Shown: positions 9,465 to 18,104, numbered from the stretch's first letter. The stretch: DNA of 64,000 bases from Verrucomicrobiota bacterium (GCA_018240025.1 JAFEGM010000034.1:172535-236534), one strand, 5' to 3'. The notes: generated from the sequence alone by a model not told the origin. A program made the numbers and translations.

Positions 9465-10652
9465 ATGCGCGCACGCTGGGCCTTCCTCCTCGCTTCCGCC
9501 GCCTTCGTCGCGGCCGTTCCCTACGCCGAACGGGCCTCGGCCCAGGTGCCGCCCATCCCGACGACCCTCCCCCCGATCCCCACCGGCCTCCCTGGCCTGC
9601 CGCCGGTGCCGGTCGTCCCCGGTCCGACCGGCGGCGGCAAGGTGGCCAAGATCACGTCGGCCAAGCCCGAGGGCGACCTCCGCCTCTCCGCGGGCCTCGG
9701 CGTCGACGCCGCGGGCGCGCTCTCCATCTCGATGGCCGCCATCAAGCACCCCGACCTCCCGGGCGTGCCGGTGAACCCGCTCTTCGCCAACGTCACCATC
9801 TCGGCGCAGCTCTCGGGCTCGCTCGCGCTGTCATGCTCGATCGGCGGCGTCTCGTCGTCGCACACCGCGCCCGTCGACCTCGTGTTCGTCAACGACACGA
9901 CCGGGTCGATGTCCGGCACCGTGAACGGCATCTCCGACTCGATCAAGACCTTCGCGCAGAAGGTCGCGGCGGGCGGCATCGACGCGCGCTTCTCGATGTA
10001 CACGTACGGCGACGCCTTCGCCACGCGCGGCAAGCCCGGCAAGTTCTACGTCGGCAAGGGCGACTTCGATCCGCCGTCGTTCGACAACATCGCCCGGCCG
10101 TACGTGGGCCTGTCCGATCTCGGCACCTTCGAGAAGTTCCTCGGCGAGATGAAGACCAGCGGCGCGCTCGGCCAGGGCGGCGGCGACTCGGCCGAGAACA
10201 CCCTCGGCGCGCTGCAGTACGCCGATCGGCACCTCGGCTACCGCCCCGGGGCCGCGCACGTGTTCGTCGTCGTCGGTGACAACCCCTCGCACCAGAAGGG
10301 CGACGGCACCTCGAACAACTACGGGCCGAATTGGCTGCCGCCGAGCGGCGAGGACGTCGTGTCCGAGCTGTCGGGCCGCGGCGTGGTGCACGTCGTCGGC
10401 AAGGACACGGGCAAGGCCCCCTACTACAACCTCAAGAACCTCGCCGACGCCACCGGCGGCGAGTTCAAGCCGCTGCCCAAGGACGGCAAGGTCGACCTCA
10501 CGACCCTCGGCCTCGATGCGTACCTCACCAGCGGGTACAAGGGCATCTGCACGGGCCTCGCCGCCGGGTCCATCGACGTGACCATCCGCGCGACCGTGGT
10601 CGGCAAGAAGGTCTACGTCGGCACGCTCGCGTTCAAGGTGGTCGTGAGCTGA
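9465..10652 (+). CDS. Secreted von Willebrand factor A-like protein
   Basis: A 395-residue exported protein: signal peptide with likely cleavage after AERASA (about residue 26), a Pro-rich stretch (29-54), then a vWA-like domain starting VDLVFVNDTTGSMSGT. D144, T146 and S148 would form a MIDAS of the D-x-T-x-S type, where the usual motif is D-x-S-x-S. The domain continues through a VFVVVGDNPSH segment that fits a vWA central strand, and a C-terminal beta-rich tail follows. It probably binds a ligand or metal at the cell surface. It stands alone on the plus strand, divergent from the FAD reductase. Confidence 0.8.
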   Translation: MRARWAFLLASAAFVAAVPYAERASAQVPPIPTTLPPIPTGLPGLPPVPVVPGPTGGGKVAKITSAKPEGDLRLSAGLGVDAAGALSISMAAIKHPDLPGVPVNPLFANVTISAQLSGSLALSCSIGGVSSSHTAPVDLVFVNDTTGSMSGTVNGISDSIKTFAQKVAAGGIDARFSMYTYGDAFATRGKPGKFYVGKGDFDPPSFDNIARPYVGLSDLGTFEKFLGEMKTSGALGQGGGDSAENTLGALQYADRHLGYRPGAAHVFVVVGDNPSHQKGDGTSNNYGPNWLPPSGEDVVSELSGRGVVHVVGKDTGKAPYYNLKNLADATGGEFKPLPKDGKVDLTTLGLDAYLTSGYKGICTGLAAGSIDVTIRATVVGKKVYVGTLAFKVVVS

Positions 10653-10694
10653 CCTCGTCCGCGCGGCTGGCTCGGCGCAAGCGCGTTGCGCTCC

Positions 10695-10706
10695 CCCCGT
10701 ACGGGG
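10695..10706. promoter_or_regulatory. Palindrome CCCCGTACGGGG upstream of the TonB receptor
   Basis: A perfect 12-bp palindrome ending 15 bp before the GTG of the TonB-dependent receptor. A second small stem (GCGCAA at 10675-10680 with TTGCGC at 10686-10691) lies just before it. Position suits an operator or a 5'-leader stem-loop, but a short GC palindrome is expected fairly often in such a genome. Confidence 0.3.
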
Positions 10707-10721
10707 TGGGATGCTCGGCGC

Positions 10722-13076
10722 GTGCGGCTCCGGGCCCTCCTCTGCGCCGCGCTGGGCCTCTCGGTGGTGCCCGCGGTGGCGTGGGCGGACGATCCCCCCA
10801 AGGAGGAGGCGCCGAAGAAGCCCGTCCTGGTCGCGCCCAAGCAGATCGACGCGCCGACGGTCCCCTACCCCGAAGGCGCGACGGGCTCGGCGACCGTGGT
10901 CGTCCAGGTCGTGGTCGAGAAGGACGGCACGGTCTCGGACGTCACGGTGGTGGACGGTGAGGAGCCCTTCGCCGCCGCGGCCGTCGCGAACGCGAAGTCC
11001 TGGAAGTTCGAGCCCGCGACGCGCGACGGCGTGGCCATCCGCGCCACGATCCGCGCGAAGGTCGTCTTCGAGCCGCCGGTCGTCGCGACGCCCGAGCCCC
11101 CGCCGTCCAAGGAGCCCGAGCCCCCACCCGCCCCCGGCGCGCCGAAGAAGAAGCAGCCCGAGCCCCCCGCCGTGGTCGACCTCACCGTCGAGGGCGAGCG
11201 GAAGGAGGTGGGCACCATCTCGATGGGCGGAGGCGAGATCCGTCAGCTCCCCGGCGCGTTCGGCGACCCGTTCCGCGCGATCGAGGCGCTCCCCGGCGTC
11301 ACGCCGATCTTCAGCGGCGTGCCGTTCTTCTACGTGCGCGGCGCGCCGCCCGGGAACTCCGGCTACCTCGTCGACGGCGTCCCGGTGCCCATGCTGTTCC
11401 ACCTGGGCGCGGGCCCGAGCGTCATCGCGCCGGGTCTGATCGACCGCGTGGACTTCTTCCCGTCGGGGTATCCGGCCCGCTACGGCCGCTTCTCGGGCGC
11501 GATCATCGCCGGCGAGACGAAGGGCCCGGCGACGACGCTGCGCGGGGAGTGGAACATCCGCCTGTTCGACGCGAGCGCGCTCGTCGAGAGCCCGATCGGT
11601 GACGGCAAGGGCACGGCGCTGGTCGCGGGGCGCTACGGCTACCCCGGCCTGCTCCTGTCGCTGCTCTCGCCGGAGGTGGGCCTCCAGTACTGGGACTACC
11701 AGGTGCGGGCCAGCCGGCGCGTCGGCGACCGCGACGTGCTCTCGACGTTCGTCTTCGGCGCCTACGACAAGCTCACCGACAAGCGGCGCGACTACGACCT
11801 CTTCGACGTCCAGTTCCACCGGGTCGACCTGCGGTGGGATCATCTCGGGCAGTCCGGCGGCAAATCGCGGCTCGCCATGGGCCTCATGTTCGACCAGACG
11901 GGAGGCACCGGCGACTCGAAGGAGGACCGCGTGGCCACGCGCATGTTCGGCGGCCAGGTGCGCGAGGAGTGGGAGCAGCGTCTGTCGCCCGAGGTGCTGC
12001 TGCGCGCCGGCGGAGACCTCCTGCTGCAGCGCTTTGCGCTGGTCACGACGGCGAAGGGGAGCGACGGGCGCGACCAGCAGACCTTCTTCCCCTCGCGGTG
12101 GGACACGCGTCTCGGCGTGCGCGCCGACCTCGTGATCAAGCCGCACCCGCGGGTCGAGATCGTGGGCGGCGCGCGCGCCGATCTGTACGGCCAGGGCGGC
12201 ACGTGGATCGTCGCCCTCGAGCCGCGGCTCGCCACGCGGGTGCGGGTCGCGCGCAAGGTCACCTGGATCAGCACGTTCGGCGTGGCCCACCAATCACCGA
12301 CCTTCGTGGTCCCCGTGCCGGGCTTCGACATCGCCACGCTGCGTGACGGGCTCCAGAAGGCCTACCAGTTCGCCGAGGGGATCGAGGTGGAGCTGCCCGA
12401 GAAGGTCACGGTGACCACGACGGCCTTCTACACCGGCTTCCTGAACCTCAACGACATCAGCTCGGTGTGCATCTCGCTCGACGACCTGAACAAGGACTGC
12501 CGCCTCGACGAGCGCGTGCGCGGGCGCGCGTATGGCCTCGAGCTCATGCTCAAGCGGGATCTGACCCAGCGGCTCGGCGGGTGGCTCGCCTACACGCTGT
12601 CGCGCTCGGAGCGCAGCGTACGGGGCGAGTCGTTCCCGTCGGACTTCGACCGCACCCACGTCCTCTCGGCGGTCCTCGGCGTCGACCTCGGCCGGCACTG
12701 GCGCTTCGGCGGGCGCTTCTCGTACACGAGCGGACGCCCCGTGACGCTGAGCCTCCGCGGGCTCGGCGACCAGACGGGCACCAACGTCACCACGCCCGGC
12801 GAGCTCTCGGGTCTCGACCCGTCCACGCTGCTCAACGGCCGCCTGCGGCGGCGGTTGCCGGCCTTCATGCGCCTCGACGTGCGGCTCGAGAAGCGCTGGG
12901 TCTACAGCGACACCAAGTCGCTCGCCTTCGTCGTCGAGTGGTTCAACGCCTTCCTCGCCAAGGAGCCCGTCGACTACAACAAGTGCCGCCTCGACGCCTC
13001 GCTCGAGCCCAAGTGCGAGCTCGAGGAGGTCGGCCCCGTCACCATCCCGAGCCTCGGGCTCGAAGGCACGTTCTAG
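10722..13076 (+). CDS. TonB-dependent receptor with N-terminal TonB C-terminal domain
   Basis: A 784-residue outer-membrane protein. The signal peptide ends near AWA (about residue 22). Residues ~42-120 (PYPEGATGSATVVVQVVV ... WKFEPA) match the TonB C-terminal domain, normally found on the inner-membrane energiser. A Pro/Glu-rich linker and then a plug domain follow (PGAFGDPFRAIEALPGV, YVRGAPPGNSGYLVDGVPV, about 180-270), with a beta-barrel to the C-terminus. GTG 10722 is preferred because it places the signal peptide at the start. It should transport a siderophore, sugar or similar ligand. The fused TonB domain in a chain without an inner-membrane anchor is unusual. malQ follows 34 bp downstream. 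Confidence 0.87.
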   Translation: MRLRALLCAALGLSVVPAVAWADDPPKEEAPKKPVLVAPKQIDAPTVPYPEGATGSATVVVQVVVEKDGTVSDVTVVDGEEPFAAAAVANAKSWKFEPATRDGVAIRATIRAKVVFEPPVVATPEPPPSKEPEPPPAPGAPKKKQPEPPAVVDLTVEGERKEVGTISMGGGEIRQLPGAFGDPFRAIEALPGVTPIFSGVPFFYVRGAPPGNSGYLVDGVPVPMLFHLGAGPSVIAPGLIDRVDFFPSGYPARYGRFSGAIIAGETKGPATTLRGEWNIRLFDASALVESPIGDGKGTALVAGRYGYPGLLLSLLSPEVGLQYWDYQVRASRRVGDRDVLSTFVFGAYDKLTDKRRDYDLFDVQFHRVDLRWDHLGQSGGKSRLAMGLMFDQTGGTGDSKEDRVATRMFGGQVREEWEQRLSPEVLLRAGGDLLLQRFALVTTAKGSDGRDQQTFFPSRWDTRLGVRADLVIKPHPRVEIVGGARADLYGQGGTWIVALEPRLATRVRVARKVTWISTFGVAHQSPTFVVPVPGFDIATLRDGLQKAYQFAEGIEVELPEKVTVTTTAFYTGFLNLNDISSVCISLDDLNKDCRLDERVRGRAYGLELMLKRDLTQRLGGWLAYTLSRSERSVRGESFPSDFDRTHVLSAVLGVDLGRHWRFGGRFSYTSGRPVTLSLRGLGDQTGTNVTTPGELSGLDPSTLLNGRLRRRLPAFMRLDVRLEKRWVYSDTKSLAFVVEWFNAFLAKEPVDYNKCRLDASLEPKCELEEVGPVTIPSLGLEGTF

Positions 13077-13110
13077 GCACGGGCGGGCGTTCCGCTAGGA
13101 TGCGCCGGAG

Positions 13111-14658
13111 ATGCGCAAGACCGCTGGAATCCTCGTGCCGTTGTTCTCGCTCCGCACCGGGCGGAGCCTCGGCATCGGCGACGTCGCCGACCTCCCCGAG
13201 CTCGCCCGCCTCGCCAAGGACGCCGGCCAGGGCCTCGTGCAGCTCCTCCCCCTCGGAGAGCTCCCCGACGGCGAGAGCAGCCCGTACTCGGCGTGCACCT
13301 CGTTCGCCATCGATCCGATCTACGTCGCGGTCGACCGCCTCGAGGATCTCCGCGAAGAGGAGCGGGGCCCGCTGCTCGGTCCCGACGGCGAGGCCACGTT
13401 CGCGCGCCTCCGCGACGCGGCGCGCGTCGACTACGCCGCGGTGCGCGCGGTCAAGCGCCGCCTCCTGCGCGCGGCGTTCGATCGGTTCTTCGTCGAGCAG
13501 TGGGAAGGGGGCACGGCGCGCGCCGCCGCGCTGCGAGCGTTCGCCGAGGCCGAGGCCGCCTGGGTGCGCGACTACGCGCTCTACCGCGCGCAGAAGGCGC
13601 GCTACGGCGAGGCGTGGTGGCTCGCGTGGCCCGCAGGCGTGCGCGAGCGCGACGCGACGGCCCTCGAGCGCGCAGGCCGCGAGCTCGGCCGCGAGGCGCT
13701 CTACCACACATGGGTCCAGTGGGTGGCCCACGAGCAGTGGGACGCCGCGCGCAAGGAGTGCAACGCGATGGGCGTCGAGCTGATGGGCGACCTGCCCTTC
13801 ATCGTCGGCGTCGACAGCGCCGACGTCTGGCAGCACAAGGGCGAGTTCCGCCGCGACTACAGCCTCGGGGTCCCCGGCGACGCGCTCGCGCCCGACGGGC
13901 AGGACTGGGGCCTGCCCGCCTACGACTGGCCGGCGATGGACCAGAACGGGCTCGCGTGGCTCCGCGCGCGCGGCGCACACATGGGGCGGCTGTTCGATCG
14001 GTTCCGCGTCGACCACCTCGTCGGCTACTACCGCCAGTACGTGCGCACCCGCGACGACAAGGTCGGTCGCTTCGTGCCCGACGGCGGCGAGCCCGCGTGG
14101 ATCGCGCGCGGCGAGGCGGTGCTCTCGGCGCTGATCGAGTCCACCAAGGGCAAGGTCATCGCCGAGGACCTCGGCACGATCCCGCCCTTCGTCGGCGCCT
14201 CCATGAAGAAGCTCGGACTCCCGGGCTACAAGGTCATCATGTGGGAGCAGGACGAGCCGTCGAAGTGGCCGTACCTCTCGCTCGCCACGAGCGGCACGCA
14301 CGACACCATCGCGATGATCACGTGGTGGGAGGCGCTCCGCTACGGCGAGCGCCGCGGGTTCCTCGAGCGCATCCCCTCGCTCCGCGCCGTCGCGCACGAC
14401 CACGACGTCGACAAGCTCTCGCCGCGCGTGCACGACGCGTTGCTCGACGCGCTGTACGGCGCGGGCTCCGAGCTCACCCTGCTCCCGCTCCAGGACGTGC
14501 TCGGGTGGAGCGACCGGGTCAACGTGCCCGGCGTCACGAGCAGCGACAACTGGAGCTTCCGGCTGCCGAAGACCATCGACGGCCTCCGCCACGACGGCGC
14601 CGTGGCCCACCGGCTGCGGGTGGCGGGCGATCTCGCCAGGAAGCACGGGCGGGCGTGA
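13111..14658 (+). CDS. malQ: 4-alpha-glucanotransferase
   Basis: A 515-residue GH77 enzyme (amylomaltase/disproportionating enzyme) that transfers alpha-1,4-glucan segments between oligosaccharides in cytoplasmic glycogen/maltodextrin metabolism. Seen: the N-terminal GILVPLFSLRTGRSLGIGD and SPYSACTSFAIDPIY stretches, the nucleophile region FRVDHLVGYYRQYV, the acid/base glutamate in VIAEDLGTIPPFV, and SGTHDT before the last conserved aspartate. Length is normal for the short bacterial form. ATG 13111 directly begins the conserved N-terminus. It lies close behind the TonB receptor and could be cotranscribed. Confidence 0.96.
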   Translation: MRKTAGILVPLFSLRTGRSLGIGDVADLPELARLAKDAGQGLVQLLPLGELPDGESSPYSACTSFAIDPIYVAVDRLEDLREEERGPLLGPDGEATFARLRDAARVDYAAVRAVKRRLLRAAFDRFFVEQWEGGTARAAALRAFAEAEAAWVRDYALYRAQKARYGEAWWLAWPAGVRERDATALERAGRELGREALYHTWVQWVAHEQWDAARKECNAMGVELMGDLPFIVGVDSADVWQHKGEFRRDYSLGVPGDALAPDGQDWGLPAYDWPAMDQNGLAWLRARGAHMGRLFDRFRVDHLVGYYRQYVRTRDDKVGRFVPDGGEPAWIARGEAVLSALIESTKGKVIAEDLGTIPPFVGASMKKLGLPGYKVIMWEQDEPSKWPYLSLATSGTHDTIAMITWWEALRYGERRGFLERIPSLRAVAHDHDVDKLSPRVHDALLDALYGAGSELTLLPLQDVLGWSDRVNVPGVTSSDNWSFRLPKTIDGLRHDGAVAHRLRVAGDLARKHGRA

Positions 14659-14672
14659 TGCGGCGCGCGTGA

Positions 14673-14689
14673 CATAGTCATTTCTTCAC
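14673..14689 (+). promoter_or_regulatory. 17-bp motif, left copy, upstream of the LuxR operon
   Basis: CATAGTCATTTCTTCAC, 43 bp before the first likely start of the LuxR gene cluster. The reverse complement of 18088-18104 is CATGGTCATTTCTTCAC, identical at 16 of 17 positions. The pair brackets the four-gene regulator block. Most likely a regulator-binding site shared by two operons; a terminal inverted repeat of a transferred cassette is the alternative. Confidence 0.55.
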
Positions 14690-14732
14690 GCGAGCTCCGC
14701 GGTGGGTGCACAACGTTCGCCCATGCGACATC

Positions 14733-15038
14733 ATGGCGGCTGCCATGGGGAGAGCGAGCCACCCGACACCTCCGGCCGGCCTGCGAGGGCTGACGTTCGT
14801 CGACGTCGATGGCCGAGAGTACGCAGCGCTCTTCTTCGAACGCCCCATCCGATGGATGAAGAAACTGAGTCCCGCCGAGCGAGAGGTCGCAAGCTTTCTC
14901 CTGGACGGTAAGGCCAACGCTGACATCGCGCGAGCACGTGGCGTCGCCGTCCGCACGGTCGCCAACCAAGTCGCAAGCCTGTACCGCAAGCTGGGCATCC
15001 GTTCGCGAGGCGAGCTGCTCGCTCGTTACGGCCTGTGA
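14733..15038 (+). CDS. Small LuxR-type DNA-binding protein
   Basis: About 101 residues, almost entirely a LuxR/FixJ helix-turn-helix: LSPAEREVASFLLDGKANADIA ... VRTVANQVASLYRKLGIRSRGELLARYGL. No receiver or ligand-binding domain is present. The start is uncertain: GTG 14706, ATG 14733 and ATG 14745 are all in frame and none has a clear Shine-Dalgarno. Its stop overlaps the next gene (GTGA), so it heads a coupled four-gene regulator operon. A stand-alone DNA-binding domain of this sort usually works with a partner or as a constitutive activator. Confidence 0.8.
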   Translation: MAAAMGRASHPTPPAGLRGLTFVDVDGREYAALFFERPIRWMKKLSPAEREVASFLLDGKANADIARARGVAVRTVANQVASLYRKLGIRSRGELLARYGL

Positions 15039-16057
15039 GGGGCGTGGTCGGGGTCCTCGAGGCTGCCTACCGAGACTGCCCCGACGAACAGTGGGGACCG
15101 CAGATCCTGGAAGCCGCCATCGCGGCGCTGGGTCGGCGCATCCTGGGCGGTGCGATCTTCGTCGTCGATGGCGTGCCCAATGGCGTCGGACAGCGTCGCA
15201 TCGGCTCCTTTCGGAGCATGGCCATCCGTGGTGACGCGCCGCGTCTCCGAACACCAGGCGAGGCGTACGCCCTCCACAGCACCCTACCGGTGTCCCTACA
15301 GGACTCCGCCTTCTTCGGCCCTTCGACCGCGACGCTGGCGTCCGATGCGCTCCGCACGCTCGAGGGGAGGCGTGGTGGAGACTTGCGCGACAACCCGATA
15401 TGGAGAGCCAGCTGGCGCGCCTCGGTGGGCGACGCCATCGGGCTGCTCGGGCATGACGGACTCTCCAGCACGGTCGTCGTCTCACTCGCCGGCCCCCCGG
15501 GCATTGCCTTTCCCGCCGCGCGCCGGCGGCTCTGGGCGCGAGTCGCTGCGCATCTCGGCTCGGCGCTGCGGCTGCGTACGCAGCCCCCGGTCGACGAGGC
15601 GCTGATCCGTGCGGACGGACGCGTCGAACACCACGAACGCCTCTCTCGCGCTCAGCTCGATCGACTGAGGCTGCTGCACGCGGGCCGTCGCTGGGCACGC
15701 AGTCGCCAAGCGACGCCGTCCGAAGCCCTTCAGATCTGGCAGGGCCTCGGTGACGGGCGCTGGAGCCTCGTCGACCGAGTCGACAGCGACGGCAAGGTGT
15801 TCGTCGTGGCGCGACGGAACCAGCCCGCCGCCGAGCTGCGCTCGACGCCGCTCTCGGCCAAGCAACGCGCCGCTGTCAGCTTGCTCTCCATCGGATACTC
15901 GAACAAGCAGGCCGCGTATGCGCTGGGCCTCTCGGCGGGCGCCGTGACGATGCTGCTCCAGCGAGCGCGCCTTGCGTGGGGGTTGAGCTCGCGCGCGGAG
16001 CTCGTCCGCGCCTTTCATCGGGCCCTGTCGACGGAGACGCCTCGTGCGCCGCATTAG
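15035..16057 (+). CDS. LuxR-type regulator, paralog 1 of 3
   Basis: A 340-residue protein with a LuxR-type helix-turn-helix at the C-terminus (about 274-330: LSAKQRAAVSLLSIGYSNKQ followed by AAYALGLSAGAVTMLLQRAR). Its ~220-residue N-terminal region is shared with the next two genes: a start like VLEAAYRD, then NPIWRASW, an LLGHDG segment, then WQGL.DGRWSLVDRVDSDGK just before the DNA-binding domain. The N-terminal part is probably a sensor but matches no domain I recognise. The start is GTG 15035, overlapping the preceding stop. Confidence 0.85.
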   Translation: MRGVVGVLEAAYRDCPDEQWGPQILEAAIAALGRRILGGAIFVVDGVPNGVGQRRIGSFRSMAIRGDAPRLRTPGEAYALHSTLPVSLQDSAFFGPSTATLASDALRTLEGRRGGDLRDNPIWRASWRASVGDAIGLLGHDGLSSTVVVSLAGPPGIAFPAARRRLWARVAAHLGSALRLRTQPPVDEALIRADGRVEHHERLSRAQLDRLRLLHAGRRWARSRQATPSEALQIWQGLGDGRWSLVDRVDSDGKVFVVARRNQPAAELRSTPLSAKQRAAVSLLSIGYSNKQAAYALGLSAGAVTMLLQRARLAWGLSSRAELVRAFHRALSTETPRAPH

Positions 16058-17072
16058 GGCCTCGCCACTCGACGTCCTCGAGGTGGCCTACCGCCAGGAC
16101 CTGAGCGACGACGACTGGGTTGCGGCTGTCTTGACCGCGACACGAGACTGCTTCGAGATGCCCACTGTCGGGGCAGCGGGGTACATCGTCGATGGGACGA
16201 TCGACGTCGCCACCGGGTGTCGCATCCCGAGGACCTTCCGGGCGCTGACAACGCTCGGTGACGTGCACCGCATCGGGAGTGCCCGGCAGTTCCTCGACCT
16301 CTGTCGGCAGACGCCCGCGACTGCCCAGCAGGCCGTGTGGTTCTCAGGGACGGTCGCGACGCTCGCCTCCGCCCACCTGGAGATGTTGCCGGGGGCAGCG
16401 CCCGGCGACCTTCGTCGGTCACCGATCTGGCAAGCGAGCTGGTCCGACGCGGTTGCGGACGCCGTCACGCTGCTCGGACACGACGGCGGCCTCGGCACGA
16501 TGGGCGTGGTCCTGGCGACGCCCGGCACGTCCGCGCTCCCTGCGCGCGAGCGCAAGCTCTGGTCGAGGGTGATGGCCCATGTCGGCGCGGCGCTGCGGGT
16601 CCGCCGTGACAGGGACAGGCGTGTCGACGCAGTCCTGTCGCGACGCGGTCATGTCGAGCACACAGCCCTGCGCCGGCAGCAGTTGGCAAACCTCCGCTCC
16701 GGGTACGCGGCGCACGAGTCCGCGCGCCACCTGAGAGCGTCGCCCGAGCGAGCGCTCGAGCTGTGGCAGGGTCTCTGCGATGGGCAGTGGTCACTCCTCG
16801 ACTCCATTGACAGGGACGGCAAAGCCTTCGTGCTCGCCGTTCGCAACTCTCCTGGCAGCGAAGTGGGGTTGCCGACGACCCATCGCCAACGAGCAGCGCT
16901 CGCCCTCGCCTCGCTTGGCTACGGAAACAAGCAGATTGGCTATGCGCTCGGCCTCCGAGAAGGAGCGGTCGCGATGCTCCTTCGCCGCGCCAAGGCATCG
17001 TTGGGAGTCCGCTCACGCACGGATCTCGTGCGGGCCTTCAAGCGCGGGTTGATCGGCAAGGAGTCACCCTGA
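16044..17072 (+). CDS. LuxR-type regulator, paralog 2 of 3
   Basis: A 342-residue paralog of its two neighbours. It has SPLDVLEVAYRQDLSDDDW at the N-terminus, SPIWQASW, LLGHDGG, WQGLCDGQWSLLDSIDRDGK, and a C-terminal LuxR helix-turn-helix (HRQRAALALASLGYGNKQIG, YALGLREGAVAMLLRRAK). The GTG start at 16044 lies inside the end of paralog 1 (14-bp overlap), so translation is coupled. Conservation of the linker just before the helix-turn-helix is as strong as in the DNA-binding part, suggesting a shared signalling surface or dimer interface. Ligand unknown. Confidence 0.85.
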   Translation: MRRIRASPLDVLEVAYRQDLSDDDWVAAVLTATRDCFEMPTVGAAGYIVDGTIDVATGCRIPRTFRALTTLGDVHRIGSARQFLDLCRQTPATAQQAVWFSGTVATLASAHLEMLPGAAPGDLRRSPIWQASWSDAVADAVTLLGHDGGLGTMGVVLATPGTSALPARERKLWSRVMAHVGAALRVRRDRDRRVDAVLSRRGHVEHTALRRQQLANLRSGYAAHESARHLRASPERALELWQGLCDGQWSLLDSIDRDGKAFVLAVRNSPGSEVGLPTTHRQRAALALASLGYGNKQIGYALGLREGAVAMLLRRAKASLGVRSRTDLVRAFKRGLIGKESP

Positions 17073-18091
17073 TGGCGCGCGCGCCGTCTCCGCTCGACGT
17101 GGTCGAGGCCGCCTACCAGGCAGCGGCCTCCGACGACGATTGGACGCTGGGGCTCCTCACCGCCACGCGCGGCCTGTTCGAGCGTCGGAGCCTTGGCCGT
17201 GCGGTGTTCGTCGTGGACGCCCGGGTGACGCCACCAGACCTGTACAGCTCCATCGAGCGGTTCCGCGGGCTGAGCAAGGAGGGCGCCGTCCCCATCGCGA
17301 GCGCGAGCGACGCCCTCGACATCTACCGCGCACTGCCGGCGCAGGTGCAGGACCGGATCTTCTTCAGCACCAACGTGGCCGCTCACGCCTCCGACGAGCT
17401 GGTCGCGACGGGGCGTCTCGGCGTGGTCCGCCTCGAGGACAACCCCGTCTGGCGCGCGTCGTGGCCCGCCACCGTGCGGGATGCCTTCGGCCTCTTTGCC
17501 CACGGCGGCACGCGCTCGACCTGCGTGCTCTCCGTCGGGCTGCCGGAAGGGGTGCGTGTACCTCCGCAGGAGCTCCGGGTGTGGGGTCGAGTGGCGGCGC
17601 ACCTCGCAGCGGGCCTTCGGCTGCGTTCGGACGCGCCACATCCTGACCGGGCAGCCGCCGTCCTCGATCGGGAGGGGCGTCTGGTCGAGCTCCGTGAACC
17701 GCACGCCCGCGCGCGCGTGACCGAGGCAGTCGCCCGGCGGCGCCACGCCCGCAAGCGTTCGGTGCGGCCCGACGAGGCGCTCGACGTGTGGCAGGGACTG
17801 CACGACGGGCGCTGGTCGGTGGTCGACCACATCGACACCGACGGCAAGGCCTTCGTCCTCGCTGTCCGAAACACGCCCGGACGCGACGTGCCCATCGCCA
17901 TGACCGACCGCCAGCGAGCCGCGGTCTCGCTGGCCTCGCTCGGGTACTCGGACAAGCAGATCGCATATGCCCTCGGATTGAGCGCGGGTGGCGTCGCGAT
18001 GCTGCTGCACCGCGCCCGATTGGCCCTCGGCGCGACGACACGCGCAGAACTGATTCGCCGCTTCAAGCGCGCCCTCCTGCGGGGTGGGTGA
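17072..18091 (+). CDS. LuxR-type regulator, paralog 3 of 3
   Basis: A 339-residue third copy, with an ATG start at 17072 sharing one base with the preceding stop (TGATG). The same landmarks recur: SPLDVVEAAYQ ... SDDDWTLGLLTATRGLFE, NPVWRASW, LFAHGGTRSTCVLSV, WQGLHDGRWSVVDHIDTDGK, and a C-terminal helix-turn-helix (GYSDKQIAYALGLSAGGVAM). Paralogs 2 and 3 look closer to each other than to paralog 1 at the N-terminus. The stop codon lies inside the right-hand copy of the 17-bp motif. Confidence 0.85.
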   Translation: MARAPSPLDVVEAAYQAAASDDDWTLGLLTATRGLFERRSLGRAVFVVDARVTPPDLYSSIERFRGLSKEGAVPIASASDALDIYRALPAQVQDRIFFSTNVAAHASDELVATGRLGVVRLEDNPVWRASWPATVRDAFGLFAHGGTRSTCVLSVGLPEGVRVPPQELRVWGRVAAHLAAGLRLRSDAPHPDRAAAVLDREGRLVELREPHARARVTEAVARRRHARKRSVRPDEALDVWQGLHDGRWSVVDHIDTDGKAFVLAVRNTPGRDVPIAMTDRQRAAVSLASLGYSDKQIAYALGLSAGGVAMLLHRARLALGATTRAELIRRFKRALLRGG

Positions 18092-18104
18092 AGAAATGAC
18101 CATG
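18088..18104 (-). promoter_or_regulatory. 17-bp motif, right copy (inverted), before the TPR/PEGA-kinase operon
   Basis: GTGAAGAAATGACCATG, whose reverse complement matches the left copy at 14673-14689 with one mismatch. It overlaps the stop codon of the third LuxR paralog and sits 87 bp upstream of the TPR/PEGA gene. This makes it well placed to control the downstream operon and to link it to the upstream regulators. Confidence 0.55.

Noticed and set aside
14673..18104. Insertion sequence bounded by the 17-bp inverted pair
   Set aside because: No transposase or recombinase is present between the repeats; a regulatory explanation is preferred, though a non-autonomous cassette cannot be excluded.
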